Shown piece after piece: positions 6,338 to 15,829 of a stretch of 64,000 nucleotides of DNA. The DNA lies in assembly GCA_944325685.1 (NCBI GenBank), contig CALVBC010000017.1:1-64000 (forward strand). Direction: 5' to 3'. The translations under genes and the position numbers were made by a program. Source of the stretch: an uncultured Erysipelotrichaceae bacterium. Lineage in GTDB: Bacteria; Bacillota_I; Bacilli_A; Erysipelotrichales; Erysipelotrichaceae. How positions within the stretch are numbered: the first letter of the stretch is position 1; each line of letters begins with the position of its first letter. Under the pieces are notes generated by a model. The model ran no database searches. It worked only from the letters and a program-made list of their open reading frames with translations, and was not told the origin of the DNA.

Positions 6338-7284
6338 TTGCGCCTTAGATACATATGCCATATAGGATAGGTGATCTTAAAGTTAAGATGTAAGAATATC
6401 TTCTCTTTAGTACTTAATCCTTTGATATATCTATTCTTCTTATACTTAGGATAATAACGCTTTATTAGCTTTAAAGCCTTATCCATCATCTCTTTATGAT
6501 ATGGCTTATCATAAGCCAAGAAACGATAAGCCCCATATAGAACTAACTGTTCGATAAAGAGATATTCTAATTCATCATGATACTTGTCTTTATCTTGATC
6601 ATCGATATTATCTAAAGTCATCTTCATGATTTCAAAGATGTCATTGGCTTTATCGGTATAGGCTGTATTCATGATACTGGTATTCCTTTGTCTATAGATA
6701 TAATAAGGCTTGTCGATATAGCCGACTTTGAGCTTTTTAAGATATACGCTTATGACCGTCGGTATATCTTCAAACAACTTACCTTCAGGAAAACATATAC
6801 CATCAAATAATTCTCTTCTATACACCTTATTACAAGAGCTAAGCGGTGATAATAATAAGTCCTTTATGATGTCTTCATTATTCCTTATAAGCCCTTTTTG
6901 GATATAGTCTCTATCATCATCAAACCAATAGAGCATATCAAAGATACAGATATCAAGACCTTCCTTATCCATCTTATCTAAGATATCCTTATAGGCATCT
7001 TTTTTTATCTTATCATCACTGTCCACAAAGGTGATATATTTGCCACTTGCGTGTTTGATCCCTAGATTTCTGGCACTAGCTAGACCACCATTGGGCTTGA
7101 TAAGGCTATGGACATTAGGATATTTAGCTACATAGCTATCGATGATCGGTTGTGATAGATCAGTACTACCATCATTCACCACGATGATCTCATAGTCTTT
7201 GATATCTTGATCTAAAAGACTATCTAAACACTCCTTTAGATACTTCTCGACATTATATACAGGTACGATAATACTCAGTTCCAT
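6334..7284 (-). CDS. GT2-family glycosyltransferase
   Basis: 316 aa. The GT-A domain is classic: MELSIIVPVYNVEKYLKECL at the N-terminus, IIVVNDGSTD, then the metal-binding FVDSDDK (DxD-type) near residue 90. The C-terminal third lacks transmembrane segments and ends with a basic IWHMYLRRK. It probably adds a sugar to a cell-surface glycan. The ATG follows the rmlB stop directly (TAAATG), and its stop overlaps the GT4 start, so all three genes are transcribed and probably translated together. Confidence 0.9.
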   Translation of the reverse strand: MELSIIVPVYNVEKYLKECLDSLLDQDIKDYEIIVVNDGSTDLSQPIIDSYVAKYPNVHSLIKPNGGLASARNLGIKHASGKYITFVDSDDKIKKDAYKDILDKMDKEGLDICIFDMLYWFDDDRDYIQKGLIRNNEDIIKDLLLSPLSSCNKVYRRELFDGICFPEGKLFEDIPTVISVYLKKLKVGYIDKPYYIYRQRNTSIMNTAYTDKANDIFEIMKMTLDNIDDQDKDKYHDELEYLFIEQLVLYGAYRFLAYDKPYHKEMMDKALKLIKRYYPKYKKNRYIKGLSTKEKIFLHLNFKITYPIWHMYLRRK

Positions 7285-8283
7285 TTATTCACCATAGTTC
7301 TTTCTAAGATAATCATTATAGGAAATGGTCTTATTAGATTCAAGATATGCTTGATTATCCATATACCAAGCTACTGTCCTTTTAAGACCTTCATCGATAT
7401 CGATACTAGGATATAGCCCTAAAGCTTTGATCTTAGATATGTCTAGGGCATATCTTAAGTCATGACCTTTACGATCTTGGATATATCTGACTTTAGATAT
7501 ATCTTTATCTAATATAGCTAATATCTTACTAGCGATATCATTATTGGTATATTCTATACCGGTAGCGATATTATAGGTACCTGTCTCTTCTTTGCGCATG
7601 ATCTTATCGATCAGGATACAGTTATCTAATACATATAGCCAATCCCTTTTATTATTACCATCACCATATATTAGGATATCTTTATCATTTACTAAGCGAT
7701 CGATGATCTGGGGTATATACTTCTCATTGTGTTGGTTAGGACCGTAGTTATTGCTGGAACGAGTGATGATGGTATCAAGACCATAGGTCTTATGATAGCT
7801 CATGACCAAAAGATCACCACTGGCTTTAGTAGCACTATAGGGATTATTAGGATGTAAAGGATCATCCTCTTTAAAGCGGTGGTCACTATCTAATACAGTG
7901 TCACCATATACTTCATCAGTGCTTATCTGATGAAATCTCTTAACTTTATACTTGATACAGTTTTTAAGTAATACACTGACCCCTTCAACATTGGTCTTAA
8001 CAAAGACACTAGGATCGATGATACTGCGATCGACATGTGTTTCAGCCGCAAAGTTGATGACGATATCAAAGTGATACTTAGCAAATATATCTTCGACTAA
8101 TACATCATCACATATATCGCCCCGTATAAAGGTGATCCTATCTTTGATATCAGATATATTCTTTATATCACCGGCATATGTAAGCTTATCTAAGACGACA
8201 AAATGATCATCATATTTCTCTACTTCGTATTTGATAAAGTTTGAACCGATAAAACCACATGCGCCTGTAACTAAGATATTCAT
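7285..8283 (-). CDS. rfbB: dTDP-glucose 4,6-dehydratase
   Basis: 332 aa, extended short-chain dehydrogenase. It has the NAD-binding GACGFIGSNF at the N-terminus, STDEVYGD, and the catalytic YSATKAS (YxxxK). NYGPNQHNEKYIPQ and GDGNNKRDWLYV are typical of RmlB. The enzyme converts dTDP-glucose to dTDP-4-keto-6-deoxyglucose, the branch point to dTDP-rhamnose and related deoxysugars. rmlA, rmlC and rmlD are not in the window, so the final sugar is unknown. An extended -10 (TGCTATACT) ends only 6 nt before the ATG, which predicts a leaderless mRNA. First gene of the glycosyltransferase operon. Confidence 0.93.
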   Translation of the reverse strand: MNILVTGACGFIGSNFIKYEVEKYDDHFVVLDKLTYAGDIKNISDIKDRITFIRGDICDDVLVEDIFAKYHFDIVINFAAETHVDRSIIDPSVFVKTNVEGVSVLLKNCIKYKVKRFHQISTDEVYGDTVLDSDHRFKEDDPLHPNNPYSATKASGDLLVMSYHKTYGLDTIITRSSNNYGPNQHNEKYIPQIIDRLVNDKDILIYGDGNNKRDWLYVLDNCILIDKIMRKEETGTYNIATGIEYTNNDIASKILAILDKDISKVRYIQDRKGHDLRYALDISKIKALGLYPSIDIDEGLKRTVAWYMDNQAYLESNKTISYNDYLRKNYGE

Positions 8284-8301
8284 ATAAAAAGTATAGCATA
8301 T

Positions 8302-8330
8302 TTGACAAATGTCAGGACTTATTAGAGAAT
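8302..8330 (+). promoter_or_regulatory. tmRNA promoter
   Basis: TTGACA (8302-8307), a 17-bp spacer and GAGAAT (8325-8330). The mature tmRNA starts about 10 nt downstream. Confidence 0.75.
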
Positions 8331-8340
8331 ATATGTACCT

Positions 8341-8688
8341 GGGGATGTCTTGGAATCGACAAGTTTCAGCTGGGTATCGTAAGCAGTGGAGTGACTACCT
8401 AATAGTCAAACCTAAAATTAAACGCTAACAATAACAGATTAGCTTTCGCTGCTTAGTCGAATTATAGACTTGCGAAAACTTCTATAGGTGCTGTCCTGGC
8501 CACTTATAGTCGTAGTACACAGGATAGGAAAAGTGAGTTAGCCTTATCTCATCATCCGAAGACCGAAAAGGCAGATTCAGTATTAGGTCGCCTAAGCCAG
8601 GTGCTGTCTTACTAAGTTAGGATAAACTGTAGAAACCGATACGTGGGGCTACTCTTGGACACGGGTTCAAGTCCCGTCATCTCCACCA
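8341..8688 (+). ncRNA. ssrA: tmRNA
   Basis: 348 nt. The 5' end GGGGATGTCTTGGAATCGAC and the 3' end GTTCAAGTCCCGTCATCTCC-ACCA form the tRNA-like half (GGGGATG pairs with CATCTCC), with an encoded CCA. The tag reading frame near 8421-8453 gives ANNNRLAFAA followed by TAG, a normal proteolysis tag ending in AA. The intervening sequence has the expected pseudoknot-rich length. It rescues ribosomes stalled on mRNAs without stop codons. Confidence 0.96.
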
Positions 8689-8727
8689 ATATCAAAACTA
8701 TCGAGAATTTCGATAAGAATAGGCATA

Positions 8728-8755
8728 GCATCCTCAGATTGAGGGTGCTTTTATT
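8728..8755 (+). terminator. tmRNA terminator
   Basis: GCATCCTCA and TGAGGGTGC form a 9-bp stem with one wobble and a 3-nt loop, followed by TTTTATTA on the plus strand. Confidence 0.8.
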
Positions 8756-8769
8756 ACATTCATAATTCT

Positions 8770-11700
8770 TTATCGTGCAGCCGTATCGACGATAACAGGA
8801 ATAAATGGATCGGGTTCATCCGGTCTTTGTGGCCGGTCGGGGTTAGGATCAGGATCGGGATTCGGATCAGGATCTGGGACATCGGATAAATTCGTTTTAT
8901 ATATCAGGACAAATGGTGAAAAGCCACCGGAACCGATATCCATCGTGATATATCCATCAGCTATATTTATCTTTACATCTTCTATTTCCGAATTCTCTAT
9001 GTCATCAATAACGCTCTCAGCATCGGCGCTTTCTCTGTGCAAACCGGTGAAATGCAATACTTGTATACTATCAGGATCGATATCGTCAGGTATCTCCCAG
9101 TATATAGTTATATCATCGCTGGCTTTGACCCAGGTATTACCATTGCTGACATCAACAAGATCGAAATACTTGATGTCATATATATAATTATCGCCATTTA
9201 TGTCCAGCTCTCCATTCACCTTCTCGATGATAGAATCATATCTTGAGATACCGGACACTTCATATTCAATGAGGTCATCGACCAACAGTTTGACATCATC
9301 GCTTTCGACTTTTACATCACTATCATTGATCGTGAACTCAAGATCAGAATGTGCTTGCGCAACGATCCCCTCAACGCTCTTTATTTCTTCATTATATAGC
9401 TCGATCGTCTCTACGTTGTCTGTAGTACCACGGACCGATAATGTACCGGTCATATCAACAACTTTATAAGTCTTACCATCGTGTTCGACGCTAACATTAC
9501 CTACGCCGTTTTTAAATAACCCCATCTCGAGTTCTTTATTGATATTTTCACCTACAGTGAATTGATCACTTGTGACGATGTTATCACCATCTTTAAAGTA
9601 TACACGGACCGGATCTTGTCCGTCACCGGGGATAAGCTTATATATCCTATCGGTCTTACCATCATAAGATTTTAAACGCCACGTCTTATCGGTAGACTCC
9701 TCTTTAAAGACGACATTTTCTACACTATCAATACCACTTGCAATACCACTTGGCAAAACGATCAGAAATCCGGGTTCAGGCAATGAGTCACTTCCTGTGA
9801 TCTTACCGTTCTCATCCACGACACCGTTATGTCCGTCTTCGCCACCCATGTAGATACTTATATCAGCCGGTATAACATAGATGACTCCAGAATCTTTATC
9901 CTTTTCTCGAATCAAGATAACGGCTTTGCCGTTTTCATCGGTTCCCGGAAGATCAACAGCAACATTCCCATCGCTCGTTATTGAAGCTTCATATATCTGA
10001 ACTCCTGTTTCATCTGAAGGTATACCATCTTCATCAACATCAACGACTACCGCATATAATCGCTTCGTAAGATCATAATCAAGTTCACTAAAGGTAAACT
10101 CATTATCTTCATCGCACTGATACCAATATGATGCTATTACATCATAATCCTTAAAAATATCCGTAATCGCATCTTCAGATCGTTTTGTCGCGTTACCAAA
10201 CTTAGTATCTCTGTTAACACCTGTTATATTGAATTTATACTTATCAAAATATATATTCGCTTTGTCCAGGCTAAAATCACTTCCGATCAGCAAATACTTA
10301 TCAATCGAACCACTATCGGTAGCGTTAATAGCCAGATCTGATTTAGTGCTATTAGTGATAGAATAATTTTCAAACTTCGTGAGATCATTATTCAGTATCG
10401 TGTATTTACAAAAGCTGTAATTTTCTCTTATCTCTCCTGAATTAAGTATTACACGGACCGGTAAAGAGCCGGAATAATCGCTTTGAAAAATAACGCCGCC
10501 GCCAAATCCGGAACCATAGTTGTTATATATTTCGCCACCATCCATGATAAATGTACCTGAGCGTCTGACAAATACTCCGCCTCCATGCAACTCTGAACCT
10601 GCATTCTTATTGGTTGCTATATTGTTGAATATTTTACCGCCTTTCATGATAAATGTACCGGTATTTACTAGCACAGCACTACCATAGTCAACATCAGTCC
10701 CGCCATAACCGACAACGGTATTTGATATTTCCGCGCCATCATACATATACATCACGTGTCCCGAAGAGTTATTCGCTAAAGCGACACCTGCCGTTTTATC
10801 GGCACCATAGGTATTAGTTATTTTCCCATAAAAATGTAAGACGATATCTTTTCCTTGAATATAGATCGAACCATAACCAACGGTATTATCGTAAAAATGA
10901 CCTGTTTTCCCTATTGTTGTAGTTGCATTTTCACTTTGTGATACAAGAATATGATCAACTGAATTGCCATGTATTTCTCCATTGATATGTGATATAGAAT
11001 TTCCTCCGACGTCTATAATGTTTCCGCCTTTGATAATAGAGTGTATTTCGGCACCTGTTTCCATTACAAATTCTGATGGTGAATCAGAAGTTCCATAATA
11101 TGAAATCGCTGTTCCTGATGAATCGATATTATTACTGCTGTATAACTCGATATCCGGTCCTAATCTGATGTCTGACACAGGTCTTCCATGGATATAAAAA
11201 CCGTTTGTGCCCTGCCACATCGCACTATTAGACTCGATATTGCTGATAGTACCATTTATATCTACAATACCACCATCAAGGTATATAGCCCGCCCGTCGA
11301 TATAATCGATCAGAGAACCGCTTTCCATGACAAGTGTCCCGCCCTGGATCCATACAGCTCCTGCCGGACCATAGTCACTATTTGAAGCACCATCGATAGC
11401 TTCTCCTTTAGTTCTGTCTTCTCCACTATCATCTATTATCTTACTGCCATCTTTCATGACCATCTTCGCTCCGGAAAGACGAATAGCTGACATACCACCA
11501 TAATTCTTGATCGTAACATCATCGCCTAGTACTATCTCACTGCCTGCATCATAGGAAGCGATGATCGCATCCTGCGCGATTTCGGTATTTTCAATAGTCA
11601 AGTTACCAAACTTAGTCACTCCATCGCCTTCAGAATCTGCCTGGATATAATATTTACCTTGAGCTTTATTTGCATCATCTATAGTTATATTTTCCAAGGT

Positions 11701-12468
11701 GAGCTTACCGCTTCCCTGTCCTGAACCACCAACCTCGATCAGCGCACCGTTATAGTTCTGACGCGCCGGATCACTTACACTTCCAATGTCATCACCCCTT
11801 GTAAGAGTATGGATTTCAACATCGGGTGTTTCTGGATCATCATAACTTTGGATCGTTAAGGACTTATTCCAGAATCTCACCGGAGAGGTGATCTCGATGT
11901 CACCTAAAATATAGATCGTGCTTCCATTCGCTGCGGTATCGACCGCTTTATTCAATGTCTTGAATGGATTATCAAAACTGCCATCATTATCGTCACTACC
12001 GCTACTTTCCACATAATATCCATTAGTATTGTTTAATTGACTTATCTGCATTTCAGGTACTTCATCTTCAATAGATGCAGTTTCATCGATCGGTTCATCC
12101 TTTTTATTCATATCATCTTCCGAAGACAGGTCTTTCTCTGTTATCTGATCTACGGTTACTTCTACTGTCTCTGTTGTTTCTGTCTGGTTCTGGTCATTGA
12201 CCTTACTATAGACAACGACAAATTCATAAGTACCATTATCACTTACTTCGATCTCAGGACACAAGCTATCCAGATCAACACCGTCATGCGTTACCGAGAT
12301 GATATCCACATCATCTTTTACCTTTGTACCGGTGATCGTTGCTTTTGTATATGTCTTATCATAATGCACTTCAAAAGAATAGATCTCACCATCTTCTTGA
12401 GCTCCTATAAGCATACAGTTAGTAAACATGATAAAAAATGAAAGAATGATACTGATAATCCTACGCAT
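8770..12468 (-). CDS. Large secreted parallel beta-helix adhesin-like protein
   Basis: 1232 aa. A signal peptide is visible (MRRIISIILSFFIMFTNCML, then IGAQ). An Ig-like segment with Cys follows, then an acidic linker, then the start of a DUF1565-type right-handed beta-helix (YYVESSGSDDNDGS, NPFKTLNKAVDTA) with many FIMKGGKI / LVMESGSL rungs to about residue 640. Several beta-rich domains follow, then a DPNPDPDPNPD-type proline/aspartate spacer and the C-terminus IPVIVDTAAR. It lacks an LPxTG-helix-charge signal; the last residues resemble the PDTSAR tail of other surface proteins here. It probably mediates adhesion or glycan contact. A tetranucleotide repeat and a terminator-like hairpin lie upstream, so expression may be variable. 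Confidence 0.85.
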   Translation of the reverse strand: MRRIISIILSFFIMFTNCMLIGAQEDGEIYSFEVHYDKTYTKATITGTKVKDDVDIISVTHDGVDLDSLCPEIEVSDNGTYEFVVVYSKVNDQNQTETTETVEVTVDQITEKDLSSEDDMNKKDEPIDETASIEDEVPEMQISQLNNTNGYYVESSGSDDNDGSFDNPFKTLNKAVDTAANGSTIYILGDIEITSPVRFWNKSLTIQSYDDPETPDVEIHTLTRGDDIGSVSDPARQNYNGALIEVGGSGQGSGKLTLENITIDDANKAQGKYYIQADSEGDGVTKFGNLTIENTEIAQDAIIASYDAGSEIVLGDDVTIKNYGGMSAIRLSGAKMVMKDGSKIIDDSGEDRTKGEAIDGASNSDYGPAGAVWIQGGTLVMESGSLIDYIDGRAIYLDGGIVDINGTISNIESNSAMWQGTNGFYIHGRPVSDIRLGPDIELYSSNNIDSSGTAISYYGTSDSPSEFVMETGAEIHSIIKGGNIIDVGGNSISHINGEIHGNSVDHILVSQSENATTTIGKTGHFYDNTVGYGSIYIQGKDIVLHFYGKITNTYGADKTAGVALANNSSGHVMYMYDGAEISNTVVGYGGTDVDYGSAVLVNTGTFIMKGGKIFNNIATNKNAGSELHGGGVFVRRSGTFIMDGGEIYNNYGSGFGGGVIFQSDYSGSLPVRVILNSGEIRENYSFCKYTILNNDLTKFENYSITNSTKSDLAINATDSGSIDKYLLIGSDFSLDKANIYFDKYKFNITGVNRDTKFGNATKRSEDAITDIFKDYDVIASYWYQCDEDNEFTFSELDYDLTKRLYAVVVDVDEDGIPSDETGVQIYEASITSDGNVAVDLPGTDENGKAVILIREKDKDSGVIYVIPADISIYMGGEDGHNGVVDENGKITGSDSLPEPGFLIVLPSGIASGIDSVENVVFKEESTDKTWRLKSYDGKTDRIYKLIPGDGQDPVRVYFKDGDNIVTSDQFTVGENINKELEMGLFKNGVGNVSVEHDGKTYKVVDMTGTLSVRGTTDNVETIELYNEEIKSVEGIVAQAHSDLEFTINDSDVKVESDDVKLLVDDLIEYEVSGISRYDSIIEKVNGELDINGDNYIYDIKYFDLVDVSNGNTWVKASDDITIYWEIPDDIDPDSIQVLHFTGLHRESADAESVIDDIENSEIEDVKINIADGYITMDIGSGGFSPFVLIYKTNLSDVPDPDPNPDPDPNPDRPQRPDEPDPFIPVIVDTAAR

Positions 12469-12485
12469 GAACTCTCCCTCCCATG

Positions 12486-12514
12486 AAAAAAAGACGCTCT
12501 TTAAAAAACGTCTT
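12486..12514 (-). terminator. Terminator-like hairpin in the adhesin leader
   Basis: On the minus strand AAGACG and CGTCTT form a 6-bp stem around a 12-nt loop, followed by TTTTTTT. It lies between the tetranucleotide tract and the adhesin ribosome-binding site (GGGAGGGAG, about 12476). The upstream thioredoxin-like gene has its own terminator at 12803-12833, so this one would act on the adhesin leader transcript. Confidence 0.6.
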
Positions 12515-12541
12515 CACAATTGCATCAATAAAACACAAACT

Positions 12542-12623
<82 letters not shown>

Positions 12624-12802
12624 AGGATGACATCCAGGTAGTTGTATTGTCAAGAATTCTCTTCACGTCTTTTTATTTAACATACTTGGTGGTCATTAGT
12701 CAATCGGTACGAAATGCTATATTACACAAAGATCGCCAAAAGTATCACCATGCACGCTTATGTAAGCTTTGCTAAGATCATTCATAGATACCGGGCATCA
12801 TC

Positions 12803-12833
12803 AAAAAAGCATCTTCGTTTTTTGAAGATGCTT
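12803..12833 (-). terminator. Terminator of the LRR/thioredoxin-like operon
   Basis: AAGCATCTTC and GAAGATGCTT form a 10-bp perfect stem with a T-run on the minus strand, just downstream of the thioredoxin-like stop codon. Confidence 0.85.
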
Positions 12834-12855
12834 GATCACAGCGCTGATGAGCGGA

Positions 12856-13467
12856 TCACTCACACTTGCCATCCAGCGAGCAAGTCCCAGCTTTTGTCTT
12901 TCCTCTTTCTTCAAAGATCGCCATTAGTTTTTCCTTTTGCGTATCATCGAGTACATCATATGGTGATTGACCTTCTTTCAGGTCGACTGCGCCATAGTGA
13001 TAACCTGTGATAGTGCCAAAACTGCCGAAGACAACTAAAGGAAGATCGATATTATATGTTCCCTTGATCTTAACTGCTTTACCGTCATCATATGCCGTAC
13101 ACTCCTCCATGATGTCTTTGAAGGCATCGATCAAAAGTTGGTAATCATTATCACCCTGATCCACAAGTACAGCCTTACCATCAACCAGCTTATATACCGG
13201 TCTTTTACCGCTCAGATCACAATAGCTTATCCTTTTATTTTCAGCCTTGGCATATTCGATCAGCACCGGTAATGCCAATCTGCACCACGGACACCAGGGC
13301 GCACCAAAATAGATGATGCTGTCGGGACTGTTCTCATATGATCCGATGACTGTTCTTATGTCCATTTCATCAATGACACTGTCATCGATCTGTACTGCCT
13401 GATAGATAGCGTTTTTGCCTTCTCTTGTCCGGTTGTTCAATGCTTCGTATTCTTCTTTTACACTCAT
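12856..13467 (-). CDS. Thioredoxin-like protein with CPWC active site
   Basis: 203 aa. YFGAPWCPWCRLALPVLIEYA near residues 52-72 is a thioredoxin-fold active site (CPWC), and DLPLVVFGSFG near 145 supplies the expected cis-Pro region. The C-terminus has two more cysteines (GTCSLDGKC). There is no signal peptide or membrane segment, so it looks cytosolic. Start: ATG 13467, with GGAG provided by sequence overlapping the stop of the upstream reading frame (TAAGGAGTAG). It is therefore co-transcribed and probably coupled to the tail of the LRR protein, which itself carries a Cys pair. A redox role is likely; the substrate is unknown. Confidence 0.8.
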   Translation of the reverse strand: MSVKEEYEALNNRTREGKNAIYQAVQIDDSVIDEMDIRTVIGSYENSPDSIIYFGAPWCPWCRLALPVLIEYAKAENKRISYCDLSGKRPVYKLVDGKAVLVDQGDNDYQLLIDAFKDIMEECTAYDDGKAVKIKGTYNIDLPLVVFGSFGTITGYHYGAVDLKEGQSPYDVLDDTQKEKLMAIFEERGKTKAGTCSLDGKCE

Positions 13468-13476
13468 ATCTACTCC

Positions 13477-15711
13477 TTATCTGCTTGCTTTTGTGTCGGG
13501 GATCAGATATCTGATGATGCATGCACCATAATGCTCTGAATAGATGTAGTCTTCACCATAGCGCATTGCGCACTCTTCATCGCTTTGCGGAAGATCTTTG
13601 TCTTTATCCGGTCTTGCGGTAGGTGGTGTGACATCTTCGGATATCGCTGTATTCTCATCTACTTTGATCACCATCGTCAGTCCGGTATAGTTTTCTGTCG
13701 GATCGACGATCGCTTTTATATAAAAGATACTTGATGAAGGTACTTCCTCAGTATATGGCCCTTCTTCTTTAAGACTGTACTCATATCAGACTTCACCAAA
13801 TGCTGCTTCGGCATCTGGTTTGCCGTTATCATAAGTCAGTACCTTTGCCCAATAGTTTTCCGCTTTGGTGATCTTAAAGGTATCGTATTCGATATCGCCA
13901 TAATGGTTTTTGTCACTGAGCACAAAAAGTACCACCGCATATTCACCGGTATCTCTGGCCTCATCTACTTCCAACCACTTGTTGTCTTGCTTTATATACC
14001 ACCCGATGAAGGTCAGACCTTCACTTTCACCATGATCGATCTTCGGATCGTCGACCGATCTACCATCATAGGTCTTGTCAGAAATGAGCGAAGCCATATG
14101 GGTATTCGGGTCACCTTTCGTTATCATATAGATACGCGAAGTCGATGAAGACCGGTAGTTGTCTGTTCCACTTACGCTTGCGATCACTTTATAGATGCCG
14201 GCATCTGACGGCCTTTCACCGATCGTGTTCCATTTGAGATCTGAGTCTAATTTACAGTATTCATAGGTGATACCACCACCCGATATAGCTGTAGCTTCGA
14301 TCGGATGATCCGTACCATCGTATGCATAAGTCAGTCTTCCCGGTATATGGATCGCCGGATCAGCTTTTTCGATCGCAAAATCGAATGTCTGATAAGAATT
14401 CAGATAGAAATCATTTTCTAATGTCGATACGATCAGCTTGTATTCGCCGGCATCTACCGGTGCCTCCGCCAGATTATTTCCGTTTATATCTTCATAACCG
14501 ATCGAAGAAACCAGATCCTTATCGATCGCTATTTCCGGTACAAATGACGATCCGTCATAGACCTTAGTGGAGTTATTTAATGTGATCACCGGTTTTTCTT
14601 TTTGTATCTGAAGATCAAGTGTCACATTGATATAGTTCCTGTTATCAACAGCGTAGCGATAAGTAATATCAGTACCTGGCTTATAATCTCTGAACTCATT
14701 GCCGACGATGATCGCTCCTTTGAGATCATTGACCTTAGACAGGTCGATATCCTTCAAATAATCGGTGATACGAAAGCTTGCGCCGCTGACATCCAACGTC
14801 AATGTCGTATCCTTTGTATATCTTGGCTTTATATTTGAATAGATGTTCAGATATGCCAGTGGACTTCCGCTTGTATCAACAAGACGCAGTGAAGGATTGT
14901 TCTTAAGATCTAAGCCATTGATCTGGGTATTATGCAATACGAGATACTCCAGCTTATGCATTGATGAGATATCGATCTCTTTGATGCCGGCATTTGTAAT
15001 ATTGATGCTTGTCAGCTCACTGAGATTTCCGGTATTCAATTTATCTATCGGTATATTTTCCAGATAGAGTGTAGCTAAAGATGTTGCCTTACTGATTTCG
15101 ATATCTTTTACACCGGTATCGATCATCATCAAAGATATCAACGATGTGCACTTACCGAGATCAAGCTGTTCAAGCTTCTTTGCATTCTCAAGGGTCAGAT
15201 AAGCCAGCTCGGCATACGGAAGCATCAACTTTTCAAGATCGGAAAGACCTCTGAGGTGGACCTGTACAATAGACCGATTACCGGTCAGGCCGATCGAAGT
15301 CAAAGAGGTATTCTCAGACCAGAACTGTTCAATTTCTTCAAGACCGTCCGTTTTGACATCGGTGATCGACTTACCGACCAGATATAAGATCTTTAAAGAT
15401 CTGTTTGCACTGACATCGACGGTTTCGACTTTGGTGTCAGAAACACTCAAAGACTCGAGGTTTATAAAATTACCAATACCTTCAATAGAAGCCACATCAT
15501 TTGGCAGATCTTCGATCTTTGTGGCTTTATCTATTTCACTTTCTGACAGATAATCATCCTTATCGTCATCAAAATGATCGCTGATATAGCTTCTGAAAGC
15601 CGGATCAGGGAAATGCGCTTCATCTATAGCTATAGTTTCGGCGCTGATAGTAAATGCAGATATAACGATAGCGATGATCATTATTATCAATATGTATATT
15701 TTCTTTCTCAT
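13477..15711 (-). CDS. LRR/MBG surface protein interrupted by in-frame TGA (13786-13788)
   Basis: The frame from ATG 15711 gives a signal peptide (MRKKIYILIIMIIAIVISAF, then TISAE), an EF-hand-like DDDKDDYLSESE, leucine-rich repeats to about residue 320 (LEQLDLGKCTSLISL, LEYLVLHNTQI), then MBG-type beta domains (KVYDGSSFVPEI, TYAYDGTDHPIEA, KTYDGRSVDD). After FGEV a TGA stops the frame. The same frame then continues as YEYSLKEEGPYTEEVPSS, completing the fourth MBG domain, and ends with an EF-hand-like loop, two cysteines and IPDTKASR. The TGA replaces exactly one residue. An earlier GTG at 15726 is also possible. Translation stops after about 641 aa unless the TGA is read through; there is no ribosome-binding site before the internal ATG at 13674. 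This could be a recent nonsense mutation, recoding or a base error. Confidence 0.8.
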
Positions 15712-15829
15712 ACCTTCATCATACACCTTTTTATTATAATTACCATCAATATGCCGTACTTATACAAGTCGTTGTACTACATGACCTCTTGACAAGAAGA
15801 CTATAATTTAAAATATAGGAGGTCTTAAG

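Noticed and set aside
8770-8800. Classical LPxTG sorting signal on the adhesin
   Set aside because: No hydrophobic helix or positive tail; the protein ends at DTAAR.
11188-11385. Plus-strand frames opposite the adhesin and LRR genes
   Set aside because: Shadows of the long minus-strand genes without ribosome-binding sites or family motifs.
13786-13788. TGA read as tryptophan (Mollicutes code)
   Set aside because: Core genes here use TGG for Trp and many end in TGA within ATGA overlaps, so TGA is a stop in this genome.
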